64,000 nt of DNA from CAYULW01 sp964445815 (GTDB lineage Bacteria > Bacteroidota > Bacteroidia > Flavobacteriales_E > Vicingaceae): positions 53,368-117,367 of the forward strand of contig CAYULW010000009.1 in the NCBI GenBank assembly GCA_964445815.1, given 5' to 3'. Below are positions 34,398 to 42,105 of the stretch, piece by piece. The translations under genes were made by a program, and so were the position numbers. The first letter of the stretch is position 1. Each line of letters opens with the position of its first letter. The notes under the pieces are model-generated. The model had not been told where the DNA came from. It saw only the letters and a program-made list of their open reading frames with translations, and made no database searches.

Positions 34398-35564
34398 TTA
34401 ATTGAGCTTTCTCCTTGACATCTCTTTAGATATTAACCCCAACTCTCGGCCGGTTTGTCCGGAGACTGAAGTATTTTCTTCAGCTCTTCTAATCAAATAA
34501 GGCATGACTTCTTTGATTGGACCGTAGGGAACATATTTGGCGACATTGTACCCCAATTGTGAAAGATTGTAGCTAATGTGATCACTCATTCCCAATAACT
34601 GAGAAAAATAAACTGTGGGACTCCCTTTTTCAATTCCGTTTTTTTGCATCAGATCAACAAGATAGGCAGAACTTTTTTCATTGTGAGTACCCGCACAAAG
34701 TGCTATGCGCTTATTGTACTCGATACAAAAATCAAGTGCTTTATTGTAATCCAAATCGGTCGCTTTTTTATCTTTTTGTATAGGAGAAGGGTAGCCCATT
34801 TTTTCCGCCCGTTCTCTTTCTTTTTCCATGTAAGCACCTCTCACGATTTTTAGCCCAACATAGAAGCCCTCTTCTATGCTTTGAGCATAAAGCATTTTAA
34901 TATAATGTAAACGATCATGACGATACATTTGAGCTGTATTATACACCAATGCTTTTTCTTGATTGTACCTGACCATCATTAATAAGGCAATGTCGTCAAT
35001 GGCATCTTGTATCCAGCTTTCTTCCGCATCAATCATTAGCGGAATTCCGGAATTGAAAGCTTTTTGGCAAATGATGTCTACGCGGTTTCTTCCCTTTAAA
35101 AAAATGGTATTTTCTTCTTCATTCAATGTCTCTTTTGCACTTACTTTTTTTAATAAATCAAAAGGGATCAGTCCGGTGAGTTTGATCACGCAAAAGGGAA
35201 CATTCTGATCTAATTTGGCACGTTCAATTGAAGCAACAGCTTTGCCAAGACAACTGTCAAAGTCTTCATCGTCTTGTTTACCTTCAACAGAATAATCGAG
35301 TATTGTCTTGACATTAAATGCTGCCAGACTTTGTATTCTGGTCTCACAATCTTCAATACTTTCGCCTCCACAAAATTGGCCGAATACGGTGGCTCGAATA
35401 ATTCCTTTTACCGGTAGCCTTAACATTAAGGCCAAAGACAATAATGTAGTAGCCAAGTTATTAAGCCAAGAGATGCTGATCAGTTTAAACACAAAATAGG
35501 CTCTTCTGAGTTGTGCATTGCTTAGATTCGCAAAAGCAACTTCCGTATTGTCAAAATTGAGCAT
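34398..35564 (-). CDS. Proline dehydrogenase
   Basis: A 388-residue FAD enzyme that oxidises proline to pyrroline-5-carboxylate. Barrel motifs typical of the family are LDYSVEGK, PLMIDAEESWIQ, YVGLKIVRGAYMEKER, CAGTHNEKS and YGPIKEVMPYLIRRAEENTSV near the C-terminus, of which RRAEENT contacts FAD and the substrate carboxylate. Single-domain, not fused to the P5C dehydrogenase. The start ATG overlaps the fabD stop codon (TAATG), so it is translationally coupled to fabD, a pairing without obvious metabolic logic. Confidence 0.93.
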   Translation of the reverse strand: MLNFDNTEVAFANLSNAQLRRAYFVFKLISISWLNNLATTLLSLALMLRLPVKGIIRATVFGQFCGGESIEDCETRIQSLAAFNVKTILDYSVEGKQDDEDFDSCLGKAVASIERAKLDQNVPFCVIKLTGLIPFDLLKKVSAKETLNEEENTIFLKGRNRVDIICQKAFNSGIPLMIDAEESWIQDAIDDIALLMMVRYNQEKALVYNTAQMYRHDRLHYIKMLYAQSIEEGFYVGLKIVRGAYMEKERERAEKMGYPSPIQKDKKATDLDYNKALDFCIEYNKRIALCAGTHNEKSSAYLVDLMQKNGIEKGSPTVYFSQLLGMSDHISYNLSQLGYNVAKYVPYGPIKEVMPYLIRRAEENTSVSGQTGRELGLISKEMSRRKLN

Positions 35565-36445
35565 TAGATTTCGGCACTTTCGGTAGGCATGGCACGATCT
35601 ACTTTCTTAATCAAACCTTGCAAGACTTTACCGGGACCTACTTCTGTGAAATGGTCGGCTCCGTCGGCAATCATCTGATGCATGATTTGTGTCCACTTTA
35701 CAGCTCCTGTTAATTGCGCAATTAAATTGCTCTTGATCTCCTCAGGATCAGATACCCCTTTAGCGACTACATTTTGATAAATGGGACAGACAGGTGTCTG
35801 AATTTGGGTTGCTTCTATTGCTGCTGCCAGCTCGGCTCTTGCCGGTTCCATTAAAGGTGAATGGAAAGCTCCACCAACTGGTAGTTTTAATGCGCGTTTA
35901 GCTCCTGCTGCCAATAAAGCTTCACAGGCTTTATCCACAGCTTCAATACTTCCTGAGATGACCAATTGACCCGGACAATTGTAATTGGCAGGAACGACTA
36001 CACCTTCAATTTCTGCACAGATGCGTTCTACATCAGCATCTTCCATACCCAAAACAGCAGCCATCGTTGAAGGTTCGGCTTCACAGGCCTTTTGCATGGC
36101 ATTCGCTCGTTGAGCAACTAATTTTAACCCATCTTCAAAAGACATGGCGCCACAAGCCACTAAAGCAGAAAATTCTCCCAAAGAATGGCCTGCAGCCATA
36201 TCTGGTTGGAATTGATTGCCCAAGGTTTTGGCTAAAATAACTGAGTGCAAAAAGATGGCAGGTTGAGTGACTTTAGTCTGCTTCAACTCATCCGCGCTCC
36301 CTTCAAACATGATTTTGGTAATGTCAAATTCCAATATCTCATTGGCTTTCTCAAATAAAGCTTTGGCTTCAGCCGATTGATCATAAATATCTTTTCCCAT
36401 TCCTGAGAATTGGGCACCCTGACCCGGAAAAACGTATGCTTTCAT
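35564..36445 (-). CDS. fabD: Malonyl-CoA-ACP transacylase
   Basis: A 293-residue enzyme that loads malonate from CoA onto acyl carrier protein for fatty acid synthesis. Motifs are FPGQGAQ (8-12), catalytic GHSLGEFSA (Ser88), and the GGAFHSPLM segment with the catalytic His. Length is standard. A terminator lies between it and the upstream Bax-family gene, so it probably has a separate promoter in that gap, though no exact -7 element was seen there. The C-terminus is coupled to proline dehydrogenase. Confidence 0.96.
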   Translation of the reverse strand: MKAYVFPGQGAQFSGMGKDIYDQSAEAKALFEKANEILEFDITKIMFEGSADELKQTKVTQPAIFLHSVILAKTLGNQFQPDMAAGHSLGEFSALVACGAMSFEDGLKLVAQRANAMQKACEAEPSTMAAVLGMEDADVERICAEIEGVVVPANYNCPGQLVISGSIEAVDKACEALLAAGAKRALKLPVGGAFHSPLMEPARAELAAAIEATQIQTPVCPIYQNVVAKGVSDPEEIKSNLIAQLTGAVKWTQIMHQMIADGADHFTEVGPGKVLQGLIKKVDRAMPTESAEI

Positions 36446-36459
36446 ATCTTATAAATTAA

Positions 36460-36493
36460 ATTGCCCTTCTTCGCCAAGGCTTCGAAGGGCAAT
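36460..36493 (-). terminator. Terminator of the Bax inhibitor-1 family gene
   Basis: Plus-strand arms 36460-36469 and 36484-36493 form a perfect 10-bp stem. On the minus strand it is followed by TTTAATTTA. It sits 26 bp after the gene's stop codon. Confidence 0.7.
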
Positions 36494-36519
36494 GATAAAA
36501 AATTTGTTCTGAATTTCGT

Positions 36520-37254
36520 TTATCTTCTGTCTCCAAAAAATCTAAGCAAAAGTAAAAATAGGTTGACGAAGTCAAGGTAAAGATTAAGCGCTCCCATAAT
36601 GGCAAGCTTATTACCTGATTCAGTTCCATACTCTACACCTGATCCTATACGTTTCAGTTTTTGAACGTCATAAGCCGTTAAGCCAGTGAAGATTAAAACT
36701 CCTACACAACTAATGATTAAGTCTAACATTGAATTGCCTAGAAACATGTTTACTATACTTGCGATGATTATGCCTACCAAAGCCATGATAAGGATACTAC
36801 CAAATTTTGTGAGATCTTGTTTAGTGGTATATCCCAAGATTGCCATTACACCAAAAGTTGCAGCAGTAATACCAAATGTAGAAGCAATACTCCCACTAGT
36901 ATATATCCAAAAGATAAAACTTAAACTCATGCCCATGACCACTGAATACGCAACGAACAGTGCCAACAACGAAAAAGAGGATAAGCGGTTAAAGGCTAAA
37001 GACATTGTGAAAACAAAAGCCAGAGGTGCTATCATAACGATCCACCCTAATCCTGTTGTTCCTGTCTGCGGGTTAAAAAGGTATGACAATAAAACTTCTG
37101 ACGTTCCAAACCAATAAGCCATTAAGCCTGTAATCGCTAAGGCGCCAGCCATATAGGTAAAAACATTTGATAAGAAGCTTTTAACAGAGACTTCTTCTCC
37201 TGTTCTTATTTGACCGGTAAAGTCATTTTGTCCGAAATTATTTCTGATTTCCAT
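36520..37254 (-). CDS. Bax inhibitor-1/YccA-family membrane protein
   Basis: A 244-residue inner-membrane protein with seven hydrophobic helices after a short polar N-terminus. Family marks are FMAGALAITGLMAYWFGTS-type first helix (here YMAGALAITGLMAYWFG), GLTAYDVQKLKRI, and a terminal LNLYLDFVNLFLLLLRFFGDRR. YccA/BI-1 relatives interact with FtsH or act as Ca2+/H+ leak channels. I chose the ATG at 37254; a TTG two codons upstream is less likely. Function here is inferred from family only. Confidence 0.9.
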   Translation of the reverse strand: MEIRNNFGQNDFTGQIRTGEEVSVKSFLSNVFTYMAGALAITGLMAYWFGTSEVLLSYLFNPQTGTTGLGWIVMIAPLAFVFTMSLAFNRLSSFSLLALFVAYSVVMGMSLSFIFWIYTSGSIASTFGITAATFGVMAILGYTTKQDLTKFGSILIMALVGIIIASIVNMFLGNSMLDLIISCVGVLIFTGLTAYDVQKLKRIGSGVEYGTESGNKLAIMGALNLYLDFVNLFLLLLRFFGDRR

Positions 37255-37320
37255 ATTCAATATTTTTCACGAAGTTAATCATAAATCGTACCCAATAAGC
37301 TCTCTGAAATTTTGTCAGAA

Positions 37321-37941
37321 TTAAACTAGATCTGCCGAGATCAGGTCGATAAATTCTTTTCTTGTTGAGTCTTTTTCAAAGGCCCCGGTAAATGCAGAAG
37401 TAGTGGTAACTGAGTTTTGTTTTTGTATGCCCCGCATTTGCATACATAAGTGTTTGGCCTCCATCACCACAGCCACACCGAGTGGATTTAGAGTTTCTTG
37501 TATACAGTCTTTAATTTGATCTGTCAAGCGCTCTTGTACCTGCAAACGACGTGAAAAAGCATCTACCACTCTGGGAATTTTACTCAAACCAACGATCCAA
37601 CCATTTGGAATATAAGCCACATGAGCTTTGCCTATGAAAGGCAACATGTGATGCTCACACATGGAGTAAATCTCGATGTCTTTAACGATGACCATTTGAC
37701 TATGGTCTTCCTTAAACATGGCGCTTTTTAATATCTCTCCGGGCTCTAAGTCGTAACCGTGAGTCAGGAACTGCATCGCTTTAGCTACTCTTTCCGGTGT
37801 TTTAAGCAATCCTTCGCGATTCACATCTTCTCCCAATTCAGAAATAATAGTAGAGTAATGAGAAGCTATTTTTTCTATTTTCTCGTCATTGTATTGTTCA
37901 ACGCGCTCATAACCTTCAGCGAAATCCGTTTCTTTTGACAT
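37321..37941 (-). CDS. folE: GTP cyclohydrolase I
   Basis: A 206-residue enzyme that converts GTP to 7,8-dihydroneopterin triphosphate, the entry point for folate and biopterin. Motifs are LLKTPERVAKAM, SMCEHHMLPF (zinc and catalytic residues) and HLCMQMRGIQK (zinc Cys). I chose the ATG at 37941 (MSKETDF), 2 bp after the stop of the pterin synthase gene; the longer reading from a TTG at 37998 would overlap that gene by 55 bp. Adjacency to a PTPS-like gene suggests supply of biopterin or a deazapurine. Confidence 0.95.
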   Translation of the reverse strand: MSKETDFAEGYERVEQYNDEKIEKIASHYSTIISELGEDVNREGLLKTPERVAKAMQFLTHGYDLEPGEILKSAMFKEDHSQMVIVKDIEIYSMCEHHMLPFIGKAHVAYIPNGWIVGLSKIPRVVDAFSRRLQVQERLTDQIKDCIQETLNPLGVAVVMEAKHLCMQMRGIQKQNSVTTTSAFTGAFEKDSTRKEFIDLISADLV

Positions 37942-37943
37942 AT

Positions 37944-38357
37944 CTATTCTCCGTAATATTCTACATAGTTGTTTTCCGTCTCTTGGAGTTTCACACAATG
38001 CAATACACCTCCAATTTCTTTTACGGGAGTTTCAAGTTTCTTCCAGATGGCAATGGCAATATTTTCTGTTGACGTCATTAGGTTTTCCATGAAATCCACA
38101 TCTAAGTTCAGGTTTTTATGATCCACTTTACTGATGACTTTCTCTTTTATTATGTCTCCAAGTACAGAAAGATCAACAACGAAACCTGTAGAAGGTTCAG
38201 GTTGTCCTTTGACGGTGACCCATAAGTCGTAATTGTGTCCATGCCAATTCGGATTAGCACACTTGCCAAAAGTTTCAAAATTTTGCTCATCCGTCCACTC
38301 GCTTTTCGATAAACGATGCGCAGCACTAAATCGCTCTCTTCTTGTAATGTATACCAT
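37944..38357 (-). CDS. 6-pyruvoyltetrahydropterin synthase-like enzyme (COG0720)
   Basis: A 137-residue zinc enzyme of the PTPS/QueD family. Zinc His are His14 (SAAHRL), His39 and His41 (WHGH). The catalytic Cys33 lies five residues before HGH (CANPNWHGH), the spacing of tetrahydrobiopterin-type PTPS, whereas QueD has C-x3-HGH. DHKNLN, STEN and ETENNYVEY also match animal PTPS closely. It would act on the product of FolE, next in the operon. QueD-like activity cannot be excluded because the family is promiscuous. Confidence 0.88.
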   Translation of the reverse strand: MVYITRRERFSAAHRLSKSEWTDEQNFETFGKCANPNWHGHNYDLWVTVKGQPEPSTGFVVDLSVLGDIIKEKVISKVDHKNLNLDVDFMENLMTSTENIAIAIWKKLETPVKEIGGVLHCVKLQETENNYVEYYGE

Positions 38358-38370
38358 GCGAAATTTTTTG

Positions 38371-38378
38371 CAAATATA
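38371..38378 (-). promoter_or_regulatory. Candidate -7 element of the PTPS-folE operon
   Basis: The minus strand reads TATATTTG, an exact TAnnTTTG match 13 bp before the ATG at 38357. No TTG was seen at the -33 distance. Confidence 0.45.
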
Positions 38379-38616
38379 GCTCTGAAATTCCTTCTGTATC
38401 TCCTTTTTAATTTGAACTTCAATAGGTGAGGTAATAAAGAAAACTAATGTTTATTTAAATGGATATATAAATCTAGCTTCCAAATAATCATTATTAGGGT
38501 CAAAATTCTAAATGGATTGTAGAGAATACTAAGTTGGGTTTGTCAAACTATTATCTCTAGCTATAATTTGGATTCCATAACATCAATGAAAATATGAACT
38601 AAAATCTTTATGCAAT

Positions 38617-40374
38617 ATGAAAACCATTGGCTTAACATATCCACGATTATTACTAGCATTATTTGTGTTGATTCTTTCAGACAGTCATGCTCAGGTTACC
38701 CAACAGATTAATAATGGGGCATCTACGGAGACATCGCTTTTAATTACTAATGGATCAAGTGTCTCTAACGGGAGTTTACAATTAGGTATAGACAATGCCA
38801 ACAATTCATTTATAAAGCAGTTTGAGAATAAACCTCTGATGTTTTACACGAATACAACAGGTACAAACAACGAACGAATGAGGATTACTAGTTCAGGAGA
38901 GGTAGGAATTGCCGAAACAAATCCTCAAAGTACATTAGATATAGGCGGTGATTTAAGAATTCAAAGTGTCAGTTTTGATAATTCTCCAACAAAGTACCTG
39001 ACTGTTGACGCAAATGGACTTGTGAAGTATGCCAATGCAAATAGTGGTGCAGGTAATTTTTGGGATCTTCTAGGAAATTCAGGTACAACTGGCTTAACCA
39101 ACTTTTTGGGTACTACAGATAATCACGATCTTATATTGAGAACAAATAATGTTCCCAGAGCGGCTTTTTTGAGCAATGGTCAAATTCAATTTGGAGGAAT
39201 AGGTAGTTTTTTTATAAATGAATACAACACATCGGGTACTGCTCAGGGGCAGGGAACGGTCAATGTGTATGGAAATAATGGAATCTATATTAGAACCTTA
39301 AACACTTTCGCATCAACATCAGGAGCAAGAGGGAGTCTGATTTTGGAAGGTTCACCCGGGGGAAGTTCAGTAAGGGCTTGTTTTGGTGGAAACATGGGAG
39401 GAACGCATTTATTAAATATAGGGCAGTATACGGATATCGATAATTTATTCCTTATTTCCAGGGCAAGCGAAAGCAATCACATGTCTTTGGTAATTGATGA
39501 AGATGCAGATGTAAAAATGGGCTTTTTTAATAATGAGCTAACTGTTCCTTATTCAAATATTCCAAGTACAAGAAATCCGGAGGTGAACTTAACTGTTACC
39601 GGTCACCTAGGTATACAAATGGAAGCCGATGATTATTATGATAACAATGCTCCTCTTGGAAGTGGAGCAGTTCCCGGGCCAAATGGATTTGCCTTAAAGG
39701 TAAATGGACTTACATACTCTACAGGAGGAATATGGGATGCGTCAGACAGAAGGTTCAAAAGAGATATTCAAGAAATGGAGAATGCTCTGGGTACCTTATT
39801 GTCTATTAATCCTGTAAACTATTTTTTCAAAAAAGATGAATTTGATAGCCAAGGCTACAACTTCTCAGACGCCAAGCAATTTGGATTAATAGCACAAGAG
39901 CTGGAACTGGTGCTTCCTGATTTAGTGCAAACGGGGCAAGACGGTTATAAATCAGTTAATTATACAGCATTAATACCTATCCTTATAAAAGCTATTCAAG
40001 AACAAAATACATTGATTGAGAGTCAAGAAAATCGAATAAGAGAACTAGAGTCTAAACCTGTATATAAATCTTCAACATCAAGGCTAAAAATAACTGCCGG
40101 AGATGGATATGCAAGTTATTTGTATCAAAATGCTCCTAATCCGTATTCACAGAAAACAAGAATTCAATTCAGGGTTTCAGAAGAAAGTAAAAGTGCTTCT
40201 ATCTATTTGTTTAATATGACAGGGGTCTTGATTCGGGAGTTTCCTATTCATGACAATCATCAGACTGAGCTTGAAATTGATGGAAGCATGATGGAAGCGG
40301 GAATGTATACTTATACCCTAGTAGTAGATGATAAGATTATTGATTCTAAGAAAATGATCCTTACGCAGAATTAA
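38617..40374 (+). CDS. Secreted protein with S74 tail-fibre chaperone domain and T9SS sorting domain
   Basis: A 585-residue exported protein with a signal peptide ending SHAQ. The first 370 residues are beta-rich and repetitive, with motifs such as GEVGIAETNPQSTLDIGGDL that recur in tail-fibre-like proteins. At about 383-470 is a peptidase S74-type intramolecular chaperone: WDASDRRFKRDI, then FGLIAQELELVLPDLV and VNYTALIPILIKAIQEQ, ending in a short coiled coil. The last 90 residues are a T9SS type A domain (YQNAPNPYSQKTRIQFRV). If the S74 domain self-cleaved at its Ser, it would detach the sorting signal, which is odd. No phage genes lie nearby. Confidence 0.85.
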   Translation: MKTIGLTYPRLLLALFVLILSDSHAQVTQQINNGASTETSLLITNGSSVSNGSLQLGIDNANNSFIKQFENKPLMFYTNTTGTNNERMRITSSGEVGIAETNPQSTLDIGGDLRIQSVSFDNSPTKYLTVDANGLVKYANANSGAGNFWDLLGNSGTTGLTNFLGTTDNHDLILRTNNVPRAAFLSNGQIQFGGIGSFFINEYNTSGTAQGQGTVNVYGNNGIYIRTLNTFASTSGARGSLILEGSPGGSSVRACFGGNMGGTHLLNIGQYTDIDNLFLISRASESNHMSLVIDEDADVKMGFFNNELTVPYSNIPSTRNPEVNLTVTGHLGIQMEADDYYDNNAPLGSGAVPGPNGFALKVNGLTYSTGGIWDASDRRFKRDIQEMENALGTLLSINPVNYFFKKDEFDSQGYNFSDAKQFGLIAQELELVLPDLVQTGQDGYKSVNYTALIPILIKAIQEQNTLIESQENRIRELESKPVYKSSTSRLKITAGDGYASYLYQNAPNPYSQKTRIQFRVSEESKSASIYLFNMTGVLIREFPIHDNHQTELEIDGSMMEAGMYTYTLVVDDKIIDSKKMILTQN

Positions 40375-40392
40375 TTTTATAAGAGCTTAATG

Positions 40393-40422
40393 CGGGAGCT
40401 ATATGCATAAAATTAGCTCCCG
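40393..40422. terminator. Hairpin between convergent genes
   Basis: Arms 40393-40401 (CGGGAGCTA) and 40414-40422 pair perfectly over 9 bp with a 12-base loop. It lies 18 bp after the S74/T9SS gene, before the convergent metallo-beta-lactamase gene. No long T run follows on either strand, so a weak terminator is the best guess. Confidence 0.45.
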
Positions 40423-40506
40423 TGAAGTGTCAAAGTATTTTAATACATCAATTACACTATGAGCAAGAGTCCTTACTTTAATTAATGGTTAGAAGACTCA
40501 ATTTTC

Positions 40507-41229
40507 TTATTCAAACAATTTAATGGTATAATCTAAAAGGGTCTCATTTCCACTTTTTCCATGCCCGGGAATAATCTGCTCTATGTGAGGAAAAGTCGCT
40601 TGCAATTTTTTAACGGTTTCTGACCATTCTTCAACATTTGCATCTCCAAGGTAACCTTTTGAGGCCCCTATGCATTTGATCAGACAACCTCCGAATAAGG
40701 TTTTTGTTTCAGGTAAATAGCTCACAATATTGTCAGGACTGTGCCCCTCACCAAAATAATATGTAGCTGAAGTAAAGTGGCCAATTTTTAAGATGAGCGA
40801 ATCTTGAAAGGCATTTTGAGGGATTGGCTCTCCTGTTTGTTTAGCAAGTTCAATGGTTTTTGATAAAGCATAAGACGGAATCTGCCAACGGTGAAACGCC
40901 TCAAGCCCACCAAGACAATCGTTATGAAAATGATGGGGGATAACCGCTTTGATTTTTACGCCTAGTTGATTCAAATGTTGTATAAGTTCTTCAGATGAAG
41001 AATCATCGACAGGAGTATCATAAACAAAAGCTTGCTGATTGTAGATGAGTAACATGCCATTGCAATTTACTCTGCCAAATGAGGGACTTTCCAAATAGGA
41101 GATGTGTTGATAGATGTGTTCATTGATTTGAAGAATCTCTAAACTTTTGCTTTTGTATGAATAGTTGTTTTGTTTATGCTTGCAGCAAAAAAAAAGGAAG
41201 AGTATTGACAGATAAAAAAGAGTTCTCAT
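40507..41229 (-). CDS. Subclass B1 metallo-beta-lactamase
   Basis: A 240-residue predicted lipoprotein (hydrophobic start with CCKHK, Cys15 or 16). All six B1 zinc ligands are visible: His100, His102, Asp104 (HHFHNDC), His163 (GEGHSPDN), Cys182 (FGGCLIK) and His223 (IPGHG). Lys185 after the Cys is the substrate-carboxylate Lys of B1 enzymes. Overall similarity in motif layout is to CcrA/BlaB-type enzymes of Bacteroidota. It should hydrolyse beta-lactams, possibly carbapenems, in the periplasm. The chromosomal setting and absence of mobile elements suggest an intrinsic gene. Confidence 0.88.
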   Translation of the reverse strand: MRTLFYLSILFLFFCCKHKQNNYSYKSKSLEILQINEHIYQHISYLESPSFGRVNCNGMLLIYNQQAFVYDTPVDDSSSEELIQHLNQLGVKIKAVIPHHFHNDCLGGLEAFHRWQIPSYALSKTIELAKQTGEPIPQNAFQDSLILKIGHFTSATYYFGEGHSPDNIVSYLPETKTLFGGCLIKCIGASKGYLGDANVEEWSETVKKLQATFPHIEQIIPGHGKSGNETLLDYTIKLFE

Positions 41230-41236
41230 GACTCAA

Positions 41237-41244
41237 CAAACATA
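41237..41244 (-). promoter_or_regulatory. Candidate -7 element of the metallo-beta-lactamase gene
   Basis: The minus strand reads TATGTTTG, an exact TAnnTTTG match just 7 bp before the ATG at 41229. If used, the transcript would be nearly leaderless. No TTG was seen at the -33 distance. Confidence 0.4.
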
Positions 41245-41293
41245 AGGCTTTTCAAGACCGGGTTTTAAAATTAACATAGACCAATTATCCATT

Positions 41294-41962
41294 TTAAGAA
41301 TCAAATCTACTTGCATCCCAGACAGCACCCGGAGGAAAAAGTCGTTCCTTTCTTTTTCGCATTTCTAAGGCCACTAAGGCGCTGTTTCCCCCTTCATGCT
41401 CAAGCTTGGAGATGATGTTGAGATAACTTTCTTCATCTCTGTTCTGACTAAGTTTAAAAACATTTTCCACTTTTTCGGCTTTGATTTCAAAACCCACAAT
41501 GGCAGGCATCATTTTGTTTAAGAACCCAGACGGAAGGTTATCGTAAATGCTGGGAGATTCGAGATTTCCTTTTTCAAACCGTAATGTTAATTTTTTCATC
41601 AATTCGATTAAAGCATTATCAGGCAAGAAAGTTATTTTGCCACTTACCTGCACACTCATATAGTTCCATGTTGAACCCATCTTAGGCTGAGTATACCAGG
41701 ATGCACTGACATAACTATGCGCCCCTGTAAAGACCGCCATCACTTTAGAATTTTCGACAAAAGCCCTGTGATGATCAGTATTGCGCATGATATGGCCCTG
41801 AAGAAACAACTCGTCTTTCCTTTTTTCAACCAAAATCGGGATTTGAGTGGCTACCTGATTACCCGATGAATCACTTCCTGTTATGAAGGCAAACGGATGT
41901 TCGTGAATAAAGTCCAAGATTGTGTCTTGGTCAGTCTCTTTAAAATAGGAGAAGCTGTACAT
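41294..41962 (-). CDS. PaiB-family FMN-binding split-barrel protein
   Basis: A 222-residue protein of the PaiB/negative regulator family with an FMN-binding split barrel. Recognised by EHPFAFITGSDSSGNQVATQIP, LFLQGHIMRNTDHHRAF, FTGAHSYVSASWYTQP and TWNYMSVQVSGKI. B. subtilis PaiB was described as a regulator, but the fold is a flavin/heme-binding oxidoreductase type, so enzyme activity is equally possible. It lies upstream of the metallo-beta-lactamase on the same strand, 65 bp away, probably with separate promoters. Confidence 0.87.
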   Translation of the reverse strand: MYSFSYFKETDQDTILDFIHEHPFAFITGSDSSGNQVATQIPILVEKRKDELFLQGHIMRNTDHHRAFVENSKVMAVFTGAHSYVSASWYTQPKMGSTWNYMSVQVSGKITFLPDNALIELMKKLTLRFEKGNLESPSIYDNLPSGFLNKMMPAIVGFEIKAEKVENVFKLSQNRDEESYLNIISKLEHEGGNSALVALEMRKRKERLFPPGAVWDASRFDS

Positions 41963-42040
41963 GGATTATTTTCTTAAATGAATAGAACTTTTGATTAGAG
42001 GTGATTGGATATTAAAAATAATTAATGTCAATCAATATAG

Positions 42041-42079
42041 AAAGTTCATTCTGTTTGTTTAACAAACAGAATGAACTTT
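42041..42079 (-). terminator. Long inverted repeat after the TPR/SpoIIE gene
   Basis: Arms 42041-42059 and 42061-42079 are perfect reverse complements over 19 bp about a single centre base. It lies 26 bp after the stop codon of the gene at 42106-44076 and probably terminates it. The T run is longer on the plus strand (TTTTTT), where no gene reads in. Confidence 0.7.
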
Positions 42080-42105
42080 TTTGTCCCAAAACCTAGCTCA
42101 AGACA

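Noticed and set aside
36686..37117. 143-codon plus-strand frame opposite the Bax inhibitor-1 gene
   Set aside because: Its length follows from the hydrophobic codon use of the real gene on the other strand; no domain, no promoter, and the minus-strand protein is a clear family member.
38617..40374. Prophage origin of the tail-fibre-like gene
   Set aside because: It has a signal peptide and a T9SS sorting domain and no other phage genes lie nearby.
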